From: Erythrobacter sp. SG61-1L
GTDB taxonomy: Bacteria; Pseudomonadota; Alphaproteobacteria; Sphingomonadales; Sphingomonadaceae
NCBI RefSeq assembly: GCF_001305965.1
Contig: NZ_JXQC01000003.1
Coordinates: 620,001 to 684,000 of the forward strand
Direction of reading: 5' to 3'
Length of the DNA: 64,000 bases
Of this stretch, positions 44,995 through 53,962 are shown piece by piece (the stretch's first letter is position 1; the number at the start of each line of letters is the position of its first letter). The position numbers were made by a program, and so were the translations under genes. The notes below the pieces were generated by a model. The model saw only the letters and a list, made by a program, of their open reading frames with translations. It ran no database searches and had not been told where the DNA came from.

Positions 44995-47900
44995 ATGTCA
45001 CACGCAAATACCGCTTTCGCATTCTCCGATCCCGCCGAGCCGCAAGTGCTGGCAGCCGCGAGGGCGCTGGCCGCGCGGCTCGCTGCAGATCAAGCGATTT
45101 CACGGCTCACTGTGAATGCAACAATGGCCGATCACTTCGACGGTAGCGACGCCGAAGGACGCTGGTCCGTACGCGATGCCCATGCCGCACTTGAATTGGC
45201 GCAGGTGTTGTTCCTGGCGCAGGCAACTGAATTCTCACCTGCAATGTCTTCCAGCTTCGCCGATGAGGCATTCACGCACCTCGAACGTCTGGTCCCGACC
45301 CAGTCCAACCGGAGCGATGAGCAGATCGAGTGGCAACAATTCGCGACGCCGCCCCGTCTGGCCTGGATGGCTGCAAAGGCATGCGCGATTTCTGCCGCTG
45401 AACTGGTTCTCGAGCCGTCGGCCGGGACCGGGATGCTGGGCGTATGGGCAGCAAAGGCAACTGCGCGTCTTGCTCTCAACGAGATTTCGCCGCTGCGCCG
45501 CGAATGCCTAGGCGTTGTGTTTCCGGAGGCGACAGTCACGGGGTTTGACGGGGAACTGATCGACGAACTTCTCACGCCCGACGTGGGTCCGAGCGTGGTG
45601 CTGATGAACCCGCCATATTCACACGGTATCGAGAGGGGCCACGATAGCCGCACTGGCGACCGGCACTTACGTTCTGCCTGGAAGCGCCTCCTGCCCGGTG
45701 GCCGCCTGGTCGCAGTGATGCCCGAATGGTTCGAGCTTCCGAAATTCCTCGCCGGGATCGCTGGTCCCCTCTCGTTGCGCCTCAACGCGACGATCGAGCG
45801 CGGTTTCATCAAGCAGGGCACCTCAATCTCAACCCGGCTCCTGATTCTCGACAAGGCTGAGGATGGTACCAGCCCGATCATCGCCCAGCCGGCAAACTTT
45901 GCCGAGCTTCATCTGCTGATCGATATGCTCCCTGACCGGGTAAGCCTGCCCGCGGGACCCAGCATCGGCATCAAGCCAGCATTGCCGCTTCGGCTGGTTG
46001 CGAACAAGACGAAACCAGTTCCACTTAAGGTCCATCCAACCGATGCGGCGCCGTCGATCCTGCCGCTTGATTTTACTCCGCTCGAAGCACCTGCGCCGAT
46101 CGAAAGCCAGGTTGGGCATTATTTGCCCTACCGGCCGAGCCGGATCTCGATTGCAGATGCTGTCCCGCATCCGACCCCCCTAGTCGAATCCGTTGCGATG
46201 GGTTCGATAACCGCACCCGTGCCCGAAGTGGTGCCTCAGCTTCCGTCGAGCCTCATTGCTGGGGGCGCCCTATCCGCTGCGCAGGCCGAGACCCTGATCT
46301 ATGCCGCAAGCGCGCATGCCCGCGATCTGCCGGGACGGTTTGAGCCCGACGACAAGGGCTGCGCCTTGAAGGCGAGCGCCGAGGGGCACGCCTACCGCAT
46401 GGGCTACTTTCTTGGTGACGGAACTGGTGCAGGGAAAGGACGGCAGGTCGCTTCCGTCATCCTCGATCGGTGGGTGAGGGGCGAACGGCGCCACATCTGG
46501 ATTTCCAAGAACGAAGCTTTGCTCGAAGATGCCCGCCGCGACTGGAGCGCGCTCGGCGGCCTTCCCATCGACGTCCAGCCCCTTGGCCAATGGAAGCTCG
46601 GTGTCCCGATCGGGATGCGCGAGGGCATACTCTTCGTGACTTATCCGACACTCCGTTCGGGTCGAAGCGACGCGACCCGCCTCGATCAGATTCTCGAATG
46701 GGCAGGGGAGGACTTCGACGGGCTCATCGTCTTCGACGAAGCCCATGCGATGGCCAACGCCGCAGGCGGGGAGGGCTCACGTGGTAAGGTCAAAGGATCG
46801 GAACAGGGCATTGCCGGTGTTCGCATCCAGAATCTGTTGCCGCGCGCTCGCGTGCTCTACGCATCGGCGACCGGGGCATCCGACGTCAATAATCTCGCCT
46901 ATGCCACCCGTCTTGGCCTGTGGGGTCCCGAGACGGCTTTTGCCAATCGTGAAGCCTTCGTCGCAGACATCCGCGATGGCGGTATCGCTGCAATGGAACT
47001 GGTCGCGCGCGATCTGAAGGCACTCGGACTGTACGCGGCGAGGGCACTTTCATTCGCCGGAGTTGAGTACGAGATTCTCGAGCATTGCCTGACCCCCGAC
47101 CAGGTAGCGGTTTATGACGCCTATGCAGACGCCTGGGCAATCATTCATGCCAACCTGCGCGAAGCACTCGAGGCAACCCGGATCGTCGACACTGACAGTG
47201 GCGATACCCTGAATTCAGGTGCCAAATCGGCTGCGCTTTCGGTGTTTGAAGGCACCAAGCAGCGCTTCTTCGCGCAGCTCCTTCTATCGATGAAGCTGCC
47301 GAGCCTGCTGCCTGCGATTGATACGGCACTTGCCGACGGCAACGCTGTTGTAGTGCAACTCGTCTCGACCGCCGAAGCCATGCTCAACCGCCGCCTCGCC
47401 GATCTCTCCGATGCGGAACGTGAAGCACTCGAAATCGATCTCTCCCCTCGCGAATATGTGGTCGATTACCTCACCAAAAGCTTCCCGGTTCGGTTGATGG
47501 CGGTGTTCACGGACGAGAATGGCAATGCCCGGTCCGAACCGATGAGTGATGAGAATGGTGCTCCTGTTCTCTGTCGTTCGGCGCTTGCCGCGCGCGACCG
47601 CATGATCGAGCAGCTCTGTGCCTTGCCGCCGATCGCGACGGCGCTCGATGCGATCATCGAACGGTTCGGTGTCGATCAGGTCGCCGAAGTCACCGGCCGT
47701 ACCCGCCGCCTGATCGTCGGGCGCGATGGACGCCAGGTGCTCCAGTCGCGCTCTCCGCGCGCCAATGTCGCCGAAACGCGAGATTTTATGGACGGGACAA
47801 AGCGGATTCTGGTTTTCTCCGATGCCGGTGGCACCGGCCGCAGTTATCATGCCGACCTTGCGGAAAAGAACCAGATGCGCCGGGTCCACTTCCTGCTTGA

Positions 47901-49227
47901 GCCGGGCTGGCGGGCCGATGCCGCAATTCAGGGCCTTGGCCGTACCAACCGCACCAATCAGGCGTCGGCCCCGCTGTTCCGCCCGGTGACCACCGACGTG
48001 CGTGGCGAACGTCGGTTTATATCGACCATTGCACGTCGGCTTGACAGTCTCGGGGCACTGACCCGAGGGCAGCGCCAGACAGGTGGGCAGAACCTCTTCG
48101 ATCCTGCCGACAATCTCGAGAGCACCTACGCCAAGGAGGCGCTTCATCGCTGGTTCGGCCTGTTGTTCGCAGGCAAGCTGGAAGCCGTTACGCTTTCTCG
48201 GTTTGAGGAATTGAGCGGGCTCAGGGTCGAAGGGCCCGACGGCGGGATGGTCGATGACCTGCCAACAATCCAGCGCTGGCTCAATCGCATCCTCGCGTTG
48301 CCGATTGCTTTGCAAAACGGCATATTTGACGAGTTTCTCGGCCTCGTCGAAGCGCGGATCGATGCAGCACGCCAGGCCGGCACGCTCGACATTGGGGTCG
48401 AGACCATTGCGGTGGAGCATTACGATGTGCTGACCGACACGCTACTGCGCACCGATGCGCTGTCGGGCGCGACTACGCATCTCCTGGAGCTCGAGATCGC
48501 CCGCGCGCTCAAGCCTTTGCGTCTCAAACGCCTCGAGGAGCTCTACGGCTTTTCAGGTGCGCGTCAGCAGCTTCTCCGTAATACGCGCTCAGGCCGGATC
48601 GGGCTGCTTGTCCCAGCGCGCAGCCTGCTCACAGACGAAGGTATGCGGGTGGCCCGCTTCGAGCTTGTCCGTCCCTTGAAGCATGGGCACATCACCGCCG
48701 ATCAACTCGCGGAGAGCAACTGGGACACGGTGGATCCAACCGAATTTCAGCGCCTGTGGCAGGCGGAGGTCGATGACGCCGCATCAAATCACAAGCGCGA
48801 GCGACTGCATCTTGCAACCGGCCTGCTGCTTCCGGTGTGGGACAAACTACCTTCCGACTATGTTCGGGTCAGCCGGATCTCGGCGCGAGACGGACGCTCG
48901 CTGTTAGGTCGGGAGGTTCCGCTTCATTGCGTGCCCGAACTGTGCCAGGCGCTTGGGCTCGAAGACGAACATTCCGTTTCGGCAGAGCAAACCGTCGATG
49001 CGGTGCTCGGGACAGGGCGATCGATGCAAATCAAAAGCCGCGAAGCGCTTACGCTCAAGCGCAGCCTCGTGAATGGCGCGCAGCGGCTCGAACTGGCTGG
49101 TTGGTCGGCGTCGCGCCTCGACTGGTACAAGGCACATGGGTGCTTCACAGAGATCATACGCTATCAGACGCGACTTTTCGTCCCGACGACGAGCGCGGTG
49201 GCGGTCTTGGCGGGACTTGTCGGATGA
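44995..49227 (+). CDS. DNA methylase plus Strawberry-notch-like helicase fusion
   Basis: A 1410-residue protein. The N-terminal part (about 110-310) is a Rossmann methylase with SAM motif LEPSAGTG (139-146) and amino-methylase motif NPPY (205-208). After a proline-rich linker (about 330-420) comes a Strawberry-notch SF2 ATPase: Walker A GDGTGAGKGR (474-483), DEAH (581-584), then the SNO C-terminal helicase domain with DAGGTGRSYH (from 943) and QGLGRTNRTNQ (979-989). Such proteins occur on alphaproteobacterial plasmids and ICEs; the activity is not established. Possible roles are self-methylation to evade restriction, or DNA remodelling during transfer. Strong CAGGAGG ribosome site. No restriction nuclease is fused or adjacent. 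Confidence 0.88.
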   Translation: MSHANTAFAFSDPAEPQVLAAARALAARLAADQAISRLTVNATMADHFDGSDAEGRWSVRDAHAALELAQVLFLAQATEFSPAMSSSFADEAFTHLERLVPTQSNRSDEQIEWQQFATPPRLAWMAAKACAISAAELVLEPSAGTGMLGVWAAKATARLALNEISPLRRECLGVVFPEATVTGFDGELIDELLTPDVGPSVVLMNPPYSHGIERGHDSRTGDRHLRSAWKRLLPGGRLVAVMPEWFELPKFLAGIAGPLSLRLNATIERGFIKQGTSISTRLLILDKAEDGTSPIIAQPANFAELHLLIDMLPDRVSLPAGPSIGIKPALPLRLVANKTKPVPLKVHPTDAAPSILPLDFTPLEAPAPIESQVGHYLPYRPSRISIADAVPHPTPLVESVAMGSITAPVPEVVPQLPSSLIAGGALSAAQAETLIYAASAHARDLPGRFEPDDKGCALKASAEGHAYRMGYFLGDGTGAGKGRQVASVILDRWVRGERRHIWISKNEALLEDARRDWSALGGLPIDVQPLGQWKLGVPIGMREGILFVTYPTLRSGRSDATRLDQILEWAGEDFDGLIVFDEAHAMANAAGGEGSRGKVKGSEQGIAGVRIQNLLPRARVLYASATGASDVNNLAYATRLGLWGPETAFANREAFVADIRDGGIAAMELVARDLKALGLYAARALSFAGVEYEILEHCLTPDQVAVYDAYADAWAIIHANLREALEATRIVDTDSGDTLNSGAKSAALSVFEGTKQRFFAQLLLSMKLPSLLPAIDTALADGNAVVVQLVSTAEAMLNRRLADLSDAEREALEIDLSPREYVVDYLTKSFPVRLMAVFTDENGNARSEPMSDENGAPVLCRSALAARDRMIEQLCALPPIATALDAIIERFGVDQVAEVTGRTRRLIVGRDGRQVLQSRSPRANVAETRDFMDGTKRILVFSDAGGTGRSYHADLAEKNQMRRVHFLLEPGWRADAAIQGLGRTNRTNQASAPLFRPVTTDVRGERRFISTIARRLDSLGALTRGQRQTGGQNLFDPADNLESTYAKEALHRWFGLLFAGKLEAVTLSRFEELSGLRVEGPDGGMVDDLPTIQRWLNRILALPIALQNGIFDEFLGLVEARIDAARQAGTLDIGVETIAVEHYDVLTDTLLRTDALSGATTHLLELEIARALKPLRLKRLEELYGFSGARQQLLRNTRSGRIGLLVPARSLLTDEGMRVARFELVRPLKHGHITADQLAESNWDTVDPTEFQRLWQAEVDDAASNHKRERLHLATGLLLPVWDKLPSDYVRVSRISARDGRSLLGREVPLHCVPELCQALGLEDEHSVSAEQTVDAVLGTGRSMQIKSREALTLKRSLVNGAQRLELAGWSASRLDWYKAHGCFTEIIRYQTRLFVPTTSAVAVLAGLVG

Positions 49228-49239
49228 GGCAGTCCTATA

Positions 49240-49273
49240 TTGCCAATTGGCATCTAAAGTGATATATGATGCC
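49240..49273 (+). promoter_or_regulatory. Operator-promoter of the toxin-antitoxin operon
   Basis: TTGCCA (49240-49245), 17-base spacer, TATATG (49263-49268). A perfect 12-bp palindrome TGCCAATTGGCA (49241-49252) covers the -35, and GGCATC (49249-49254) pairs with GATGCC (49268-49273) across the -10. This fits autorepression by the antitoxin or complex. Confidence 0.6.
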
Positions 49274-49288
49274 ATATGGAGAATGCTC

Positions 49289-49702
49289 ATGTTGGCACTG
49301 CAACCCGTTGATACCGTCCCCCATGCCTTCCGGCCCGATCCTGTAACCCAAGAGGAAGCAGCGGCGATGTTCCGCGCCGTGCTGAACCTGTTTGGGAAAT
49401 GGGAAGTAACGGACGAACAGGCAGCGACTTTGCTCGACATGCCGGTTCGCTCCTACCGGCGGTGGAAGGCTGAGGGTGCGGGCCGTGTCTCGCGCGATGG
49501 TGCGGCGCGGCTCTCCAACCTGATGGGTATCCACAAGGCGCTGAGGATCATCTTTTCCGAAGCCCAACGTGGCTACGCCTGGATCAAGGCAGGTAACGCC
49601 GCCTTTGCCGGAGCGAGTGCACTCGACGTCATGCTTGGCGGCGAGCTGACCGATATCATGCGGGTGCGTCGCTATCTTGATGCCGAACGTGGTGCCTGGT
49701 GA
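49289..49702 (+). CDS. MbcA/ParS/Xre-type antitoxin
   Basis: A 137-residue antitoxin of RES-Xre systems. An HTH-like middle (TDEQAATLLDMPVRSYRRWK) is followed by the MbcA/ParS/Xre toxin-binding C-terminus (GIHKALRIIF, then NAAFAGASALDVMLGGELTD and VRRYLDAERGAW). Start ATG 49289 has GGAG at a seven-base spacing; an ATG two codons upstream has no proper ribosome site. The stop overlaps the toxin's GTG start. Confidence 0.88.
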   Translation: MLALQPVDTVPHAFRPDPVTQEEAAAMFRAVLNLFGKWEVTDEQAATLLDMPVRSYRRWKAEGAGRVSRDGAARLSNLMGIHKALRIIFSEAQRGYAWIKAGNAAFAGASALDVMLGGELTDIMRVRRYLDAERGAW

Positions 49703-50421
49703 TTGATCCCAAGGCAATTCCGGTCGCCCAGGTCGTGTGGAAAGGTGCTGTGCGGATTATCCGCAGTGCCTTTCCACCTATCGACCTGTTCGAAGATATC
49801 GCAGACCCCGCAGATTGGCCGCTGCTGATCTATGCCGAGCAAAAGACCAATCCCCGCATCATGGCGACGATCGGCAATCTCGATCTTGTACCTGCTGACC
49901 GCCGGGTAGGGGGCAGCGGCGCATCCTATCTGATGGCCCCGTTCACGCATGTCAGCACCGACCGACCAAGTCGCTTCACCGATGGGACCTACGGCGTCCT
50001 ATACGCGGGGGATGCATTCGAAACTGCGCTGTTCGAGACAATCCATCACCATGCCCGCTTCATGGCTCGCACTGTAGAAGCGCCAGGCTGGACATCACAG
50101 TTCCGTGAGATCATCCTTTCGGTAAGCGCTGATCTTCACGATCTCAGGAGCCTTGCCGCAGGCGATCCCGCGCTAGATCCCGACAACTATGCTGCATCGC
50201 AAGCCCTCGCTGTTGAACTCAAAGGGGGCGGGGCCGAAGGTCTTGTCTATCCGAGCATCCGGCATCCGGGTGGTGAATGTGTCGGCTTGTTCTACCCGGA
50301 TTGTGCATCCGACCCCACTCAGGGACGTCACCTCGACTATCACTGGGACGGAATGGGTGTCGATCTGGTTCGAGACGCTGGTACAGGGGCGGTGTTTCGG
50401 GTGGTGCTGTCTGAGCGATAG
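49699..50421 (+). CDS. RES domain toxin
   Basis: A 240-residue RES toxin; characterised relatives (e.g. MbcT) degrade NAD+, stopping growth. Candidate catalytic residues are R92 (PSRFTDG), E113 (ALFETIHHH) and S186 (LVYPSIRHPGG), all at the expected positions. GTG start overlaps the antitoxin stop (GTGA), so the toxin is translated after its antitoxin. On this element the pair probably stabilises inheritance, but a defence role is possible. Confidence 0.9.
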   Translation: MIDPKAIPVAQVVWKGAVRIIRSAFPPIDLFEDIADPADWPLLIYAEQKTNPRIMATIGNLDLVPADRRVGGSGASYLMAPFTHVSTDRPSRFTDGTYGVLYAGDAFETALFETIHHHARFMARTVEAPGWTSQFREIILSVSADLHDLRSLAAGDPALDPDNYAASQALAVELKGGGAEGLVYPSIRHPGGECVGLFYPDCASDPTQGRHLDYHWDGMGVDLVRDAGTGAVFRVVLSER

Positions 50422-50701
50422 ATTCCTAGTCCGAATTCTGCCGCGGCGACCTCAGCTAATATGAAGTCTGAATCAGACATCCAGCTCGGGTCGCGACTCT
50501 CCCGATAGCTGCCAATTTGTCTGGTAGGAACTCTGAATGCTGACCACTCGCAATGACGGCGGTACGATCCTAGCCCGCAGCGAGCGCAAGATGAGATCGC
50601 TTTGTAATTCCTGTCGTCGATTACCGGACGTCCTCCGTGTCGGAACTCATCCATGAACTATGAACATGATGGTTGGCGCCGCCCTTAGCAGGCTCGGACT
50701 G
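50422..50701. other. Noncoding junction between toxin and flavoprotein genes
   Basis: 280 bases without a convincing gene. Short open frames have no ribosome site or recognisable protein. It joins two cargo modules that end towards each other, and may be recombination scar. No clear terminator seen. Confidence 0.4.
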
Positions 50702-52033
50702 CTATCCCACCATATATCCCGCATCGGACGCTGCCGTCGGATAGGCAAACATCGTTGACTTGATGTCGTCTGCAGTGAGGCCATGCCGGATGGCAAGACC
50801 AAAGACGTTGATCAGTTCGTCTGCATCGGGACCGACAAGGTGGGCGCCGAGTATGCGTCCCGTCCCAACCTGGATTAGAAGTTTGTGCCCATAAATCTGT
50901 GCGTTCAGGCGTCGCGCCGAAAACCATTCGGGGTGGGATCCGGCGTTGACGTTGAACTCCAGGCCGGCTTCGCGCGCTTCGCTTTCCAACATGCCGACCC
51001 TGGCTGCCGGCGGCTCGGTGAACAGGGCACTGGGCACTCCGTCGTAGTTCGGCGTCCGATCGCCGTTATCGAGGATGTTCTCCACCACGACTTTCGCATC
51101 GTGGCTGGATACCGGCGTCAAAGGCGGTCCCTTCGCCGCCGCGTCGCCAGCGGCGAACACCTTACCGTTGCTCTGGCTGCGTAGCTGCGCAGTGAGAAGC
51201 AAGCGTTCATCGTCGCTCGCCACATTTCCCGCTTCCAGATCGAGCTTGCCGAGTGCCGGACCTCTACCCGCGGCATGCACAGCCAAATCCGTCTCGATTA
51301 CCCGATTGCCGGCTTCGACCTCCAGGGTCTCGCCCGCGGCTCTCAGGCCAGTGACCTCAGCGTCAACGATCTCGATCCCGAGTTGTCCGAAACTTGGCAT
51401 CAGCCAATCGACGATGTCGGGATCAAAAGCTTTGAGGACGCGCCCGCGCTGAACGATCGTGACCTTTGAGCCTGCGCGTGCGGCCAGATGCGCGAATTCC
51501 GCAGCGATATATCCGCCGCCTACGAATACGATGCGCTCAGGAAGTGTGTCGAGGTTGAGAAAAGCATCGCTGTGGGTGAGCAATTGTTCACCTGTAATTC
51601 CCAGCGGGCGGGGGATCGCTCCAGTTGCGATCAGGGCGTGGCTGAACTGCAGTTCCTGATCCTCGACCGCGAGCCGATCAGGACCGGTAAACCGTGCTGC
51701 GCCGTGGAAGGTCGCAATACCTTTGCGATCATAACGCGCTTCCTGCTTTCCGGGCACCGGGTCGGTGAAGCTGCGCTTGAAGGCCTGAAGCCCACCCCAG
51801 TTGATCGAAGCCGACCCTCGAATGCCTTTTCCGTTCATCCGGCGAAACGCCGCGAGCGCTTCCTCGCCGCTCACCATCATTTTCTTGGGGTCACAGCCGC
51901 GCAGCGCGCAGGTCCCGCCGTAGGGGCGGTAATCGATCACTGCACAGCGTTTGCCTGCATCGGCCATACGATGGACAGCGACCTGAGCTGCCGTTCCCGA
52001 TCCGATCGCGATAAAATCGAACGCTTCAGCCAT
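50702..52033 (-). CDS. FAD/NAD(P)-dependent disulfide-reductase-like protein (mer-associated)
   Basis: A 443-residue pyridine-nucleotide disulfide oxidoreductase relative: FAD site IAIGSGTAAQ at the N-terminus, redox pair C42-x4-C47 (GGTCALRGCDPKK), second Rossmann VGGGYIAAEF and a dimerisation domain. It differs from MerA: no N-terminal metal domain and no C-terminal Cys-Cys. It also lacks the His-Pro-x-x-x-Glu base of glutathione reductases, having AYPTAASD instead. Third gene of the MerR-type locus. It probably reduces a metal-thiolate or disulfide partner, perhaps the Cys-rich protein upstream. It should not be called mercuric reductase without test. Confidence 0.8.
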   Translation of the reverse strand: MAEAFDFIAIGSGTAAQVAVHRMADAGKRCAVIDYRPYGGTCALRGCDPKKMMVSGEEALAAFRRMNGKGIRGSASINWGGLQAFKRSFTDPVPGKQEARYDRKGIATFHGAARFTGPDRLAVEDQELQFSHALIATGAIPRPLGITGEQLLTHSDAFLNLDTLPERIVFVGGGYIAAEFAHLAARAGSKVTIVQRGRVLKAFDPDIVDWLMPSFGQLGIEIVDAEVTGLRAAGETLEVEAGNRVIETDLAVHAAGRGPALGKLDLEAGNVASDDERLLLTAQLRSQSNGKVFAAGDAAAKGPPLTPVSSHDAKVVVENILDNGDRTPNYDGVPSALFTEPPAARVGMLESEAREAGLEFNVNAGSHPEWFSARRLNAQIYGHKLLIQVGTGRILGAHLVGPDADELINVFGLAIRHGLTADDIKSTMFAYPTAASDAGYMVG

Positions 52034-52238
52034 CGCAGCAATCGCCTTCCTGGATCGGTGGACAGGGAACCGTGCCATAGGAGCAGAATACGCAGCAATC
52101 GCCATGCACCGGCTTGAGGCGCACGCCGCAACCCGAACAGTTGTAGAAGAACATGCAGGCGTTCGTCGGCATCTCCTCGTCCTTCTCGTGCCCACATTCG
52201 GGACAACGCAGGCGGGAGATTAGGATCGGATCAGCCAT
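52026..52238 (-). CDS. GDCCVxC-domain cysteine-rich protein
   Basis: A 70-residue protein with 11 cysteines: C12-x2-C15, C28, C34-x2-C37, the GDCCVFC motif (C48, C49, C52), C59, and a terminal Cys-Cys (C67, C68). It belongs to a family named after the GDCCVxC motif, often near mercury genes and sometimes a selenoprotein. It probably binds soft metals and passes them between MerT and the flavoprotein; that is inference. It overlaps merT by eight bases and the flavoprotein gene by eight bases. Confidence 0.85.
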   Translation of the reverse strand: MADPILISRLRCPECGHEKDEEMPTNACMFFYNCSGCGVRLKPVHGDCCVFCSYGTVPCPPIQEGDCCDG

Positions 52239-52578
52239 AGAGGAATGCTCCGACCAAAAGAACGACACCAATGACAATGCCGGCGGCGGTAAGAGCCCGA
52301 TAGGTCGACGAACCGCATGCCGCATCGGTCGGGCAAGCTCGCGCTTGCCGGAATTGCCAGAGGAGACGTATGGCCGCGGCGAACAGCAGAACCGAAGCCA
52401 GAACAAGCAGGGGCGTGCGATAAGGGCCGACGATCGGGGCGATGCTGCCCAGCCAGGCCGAACCCACTCCGGCCGAGGCGAGAGCGAGAGGAAGAGCACA
52501 GCAGGCAGCTGCCCCAAAAGCCGCAGCGATGCCGCCACCCGTCGCCAAACCGTTCCACCATGTGCCAGGGCTGCGCAT
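52231..52578 (-). CDS. merT: Mercuric ion transporter MerT
   Basis: A 115-residue membrane protein with three helices. C26-C27 in the first helix (AACCALPLALASAG) and C82/C88 in the cytosolic loop (ACPTDAAC) match MerT. It would take up Hg(II) for cytosolic handling. The ATG at 52578 has AAAGGAC upstream. No periplasmic MerP gene is present. Confidence 0.9.
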   Translation of the reverse strand: MRSPGTWWNGLATGGGIAAAFGAAACCALPLALASAGVGSAWLGSIAPIVGPYRTPLLVLASVLLFAAAIRLLWQFRQARACPTDAACGSSTYRALTAAGIVIGVVLLVGAFLYG

Positions 52579-52612
52579 TGGATGTCCTTTTGCAAAACTC
52601 GAGTCGCGACCG

Positions 52613-52643
52613 TATCTACAGTCTGTAGCAACTACAGACTCAA
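52613..52643 (-). promoter_or_regulatory. MerR-type promoter of merT
   Basis: Minus strand: -35 TTGAGT (52638-52643), a 19-base spacer, -10 TAGATA (52613-52618). The over-long 19-base spacer is the signature of MerR-activated promoters. A perfect dyad GTCTGTAG-N3-CTACAGAC (52621-52639) lies in the spacer, where MerR binds and untwists DNA. Confidence 0.85.
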
Positions 52644-52654
52644 GGGGTTTACGG

Positions 52655-53044
52655 GTGCAGATTGGCGAAGTCTCGCGGCGAAGTGGATGCAACATAGAGA
52701 CGATCCGCTACTACGAACGGATCGGAGTCATCGAACCACCGCCACGAAAGGGTTCGTATCGCGACTACGGCCCCTCTGACCTCGAGCGCCTTCGCTTTGT
52801 CCAGCGTGCCCGCGAACTCGGCTTTTCGCTGCAAGAGGTTCAGGCCCTGCTCGACCTCGCCCCACAGCCTGACGAGAATTGCAACCAAGTACAGGCTATC
52901 GCGGCGCAGCACCTGTCGAATGTCCGTGCCAAGCTGGTTGACCTTCGGAAAATGGAATCAGCCCTGGCAACCCTCGTATCGCGGTGCGACAGCAGTCCAG
53001 ATGGTTGCTGTCCTGTGGTTGAAAGCCTGGCGGGAGCGATTTGA
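52655..53044 (+). CDS. merR: MerR family mercury-responsive regulator
   Basis: A 129-residue regulator with N-terminal winged HTH (IGEVSRRSGCNIETIRYYERIG), dimer helix, and cysteines C76, C111 and C119 in the places of Hg-binding C82, C117 and C126 of Tn501 MerR (spacing 35 and 8 against 35 and 9). This points to Hg(II) rather than Cu or Zn. Start is GTG 52655 with AAGGGG upstream; it is divergent from merT. The longer open frame upstream covers the promoter and merT and is not coding. Confidence 0.88.
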   Translation: MQIGEVSRRSGCNIETIRYYERIGVIEPPPRKGSYRDYGPSDLERLRFVQRARELGFSLQEVQALLDLAPQPDENCNQVQAIAAQHLSNVRAKLVDLRKMESALATLVSRCDSSPDGCCPVVESLAGAI

Positions 53045-53174
53045 ATTGGGTTGCGGCAGCGCTCGCATGTTGATCCTGTCCATTGCCTCGAGGAGAACTT
53101 GGACCGAAAATCCAGATCGTGCTCCAGCCGGAGGCGTTCTATGAATGCCTTTACCCGATCCAGTACCCTCCCCT

Positions 53175-53939
53175 TCATTCTCGCCTCGCACCCGGCCGCC
53201 CAGTTGCGATAATACCGGCTGCGTCGGCAGGCGTGGGGACCGGAATATTCCGTTCCTTGCGCTCCGAATACCGGTCGACCAACTGTTCGGCATGCGGGCG
53301 CAGCAGCACCGTGAAGCGGACGAGTTCTTCCATGACGTCGACAATGCGGTCGTAGAGCGCGGAAGATTTCATGCGCCCCGCCTCGTCGAATTCCTCGTAG
53401 GCCTTGGGCACGCTGGATTGGTTGGGGATGGTGAACATCCGCATCCAGCGGCCAAGCAGCCGCAACATGTTGACGGTGTTGAAGGACTGTGAGCCCGCCG
53501 ACACCTGCATGACCGCCAGCGTCCGCCCCTGCGTGGGACGCATGCCTCCGATGCTGAGCGGCAGGTGATCAATCTGGGTCTTCATGATGCCGGTGATCTG
53601 GCCGTGCCGCTCCGGGCTGCACCACACCATGCCCTCGGACCAGAAGGCGTGCTCGCGCAGTTCGTGAACGGCAGGATGGTCGTCACCGCCGACCTGATCC
53701 GGCAGCGGAAGGTCGGAGGGATCGAAGATGCGCGTCTCAGCGCCGAACAGCTGGAGCAGTCGCGCGGCTTCCTCGACCGCGAGGCGCGAATACGAGCGCT
53801 CCCGCAGGGAGCCGTAGAGCAACAGGATACGCGGCGGTGACGGGTCGGCACCAAGGCCCTCGGCAGGGCGGGCATGGACGAAGGCCGGATCGAGCGCGGG
53901 GAAGCTGTCGGGATCGGGCAACAGACGAACGCGGGACAA
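53175..53939 (-). CDS. arsH: Arsenical resistance protein ArsH
   Basis: NADPH-dependent FMN reductase linked to oxidation of organoarsenicals. The 254-residue protein has [20 protein letters not shown] (flavin phosphate loop), the [20 protein letters not shown] motif and [13 protein letters not shown], all typical of ArsH. Start is TTG at 53939 with GGAG upstream. Last gene of the ars operon. Confidence 0.93.
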   Translation of the reverse strand: MSRVRLLPDPDSFPALDPAFVHARPAEGLGADPSPPRILLLYGSLRERSYSRLAVEEAARLLQLFGAETRIFDPSDLPLPDQVGGDDHPAVHELREHAFWSEGMVWCSPERHGQITGIMKTQIDHLPLSIGGMRPTQGRTLAVMQVSAGSQSFNTVNMLRLLGRWMRMFTIPNQSSVPKAYEEFDEAGRMKSSALYDRIVDVMEELVRFTVLLRPHAEQLVDRYSERKERNIPVPTPADAAGIIATGRPGARRE

Positions 53940-53962
53940 AAAGGATCTCCAGACTTGGATAA

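Noticed and set aside
50702-52033. Call of mercuric reductase merA
   Set aside because: No terminal Cys-Cys and no N-terminal metal-binding domain, so only a MerA-related flavoprotein is supported.
53045-53174. Short peptide gene between merR and arsH
   Set aside because: A short ATG frame exists (about 53142 onwards), but it has no good ribosome site and no recognisable content; more likely a module junction.
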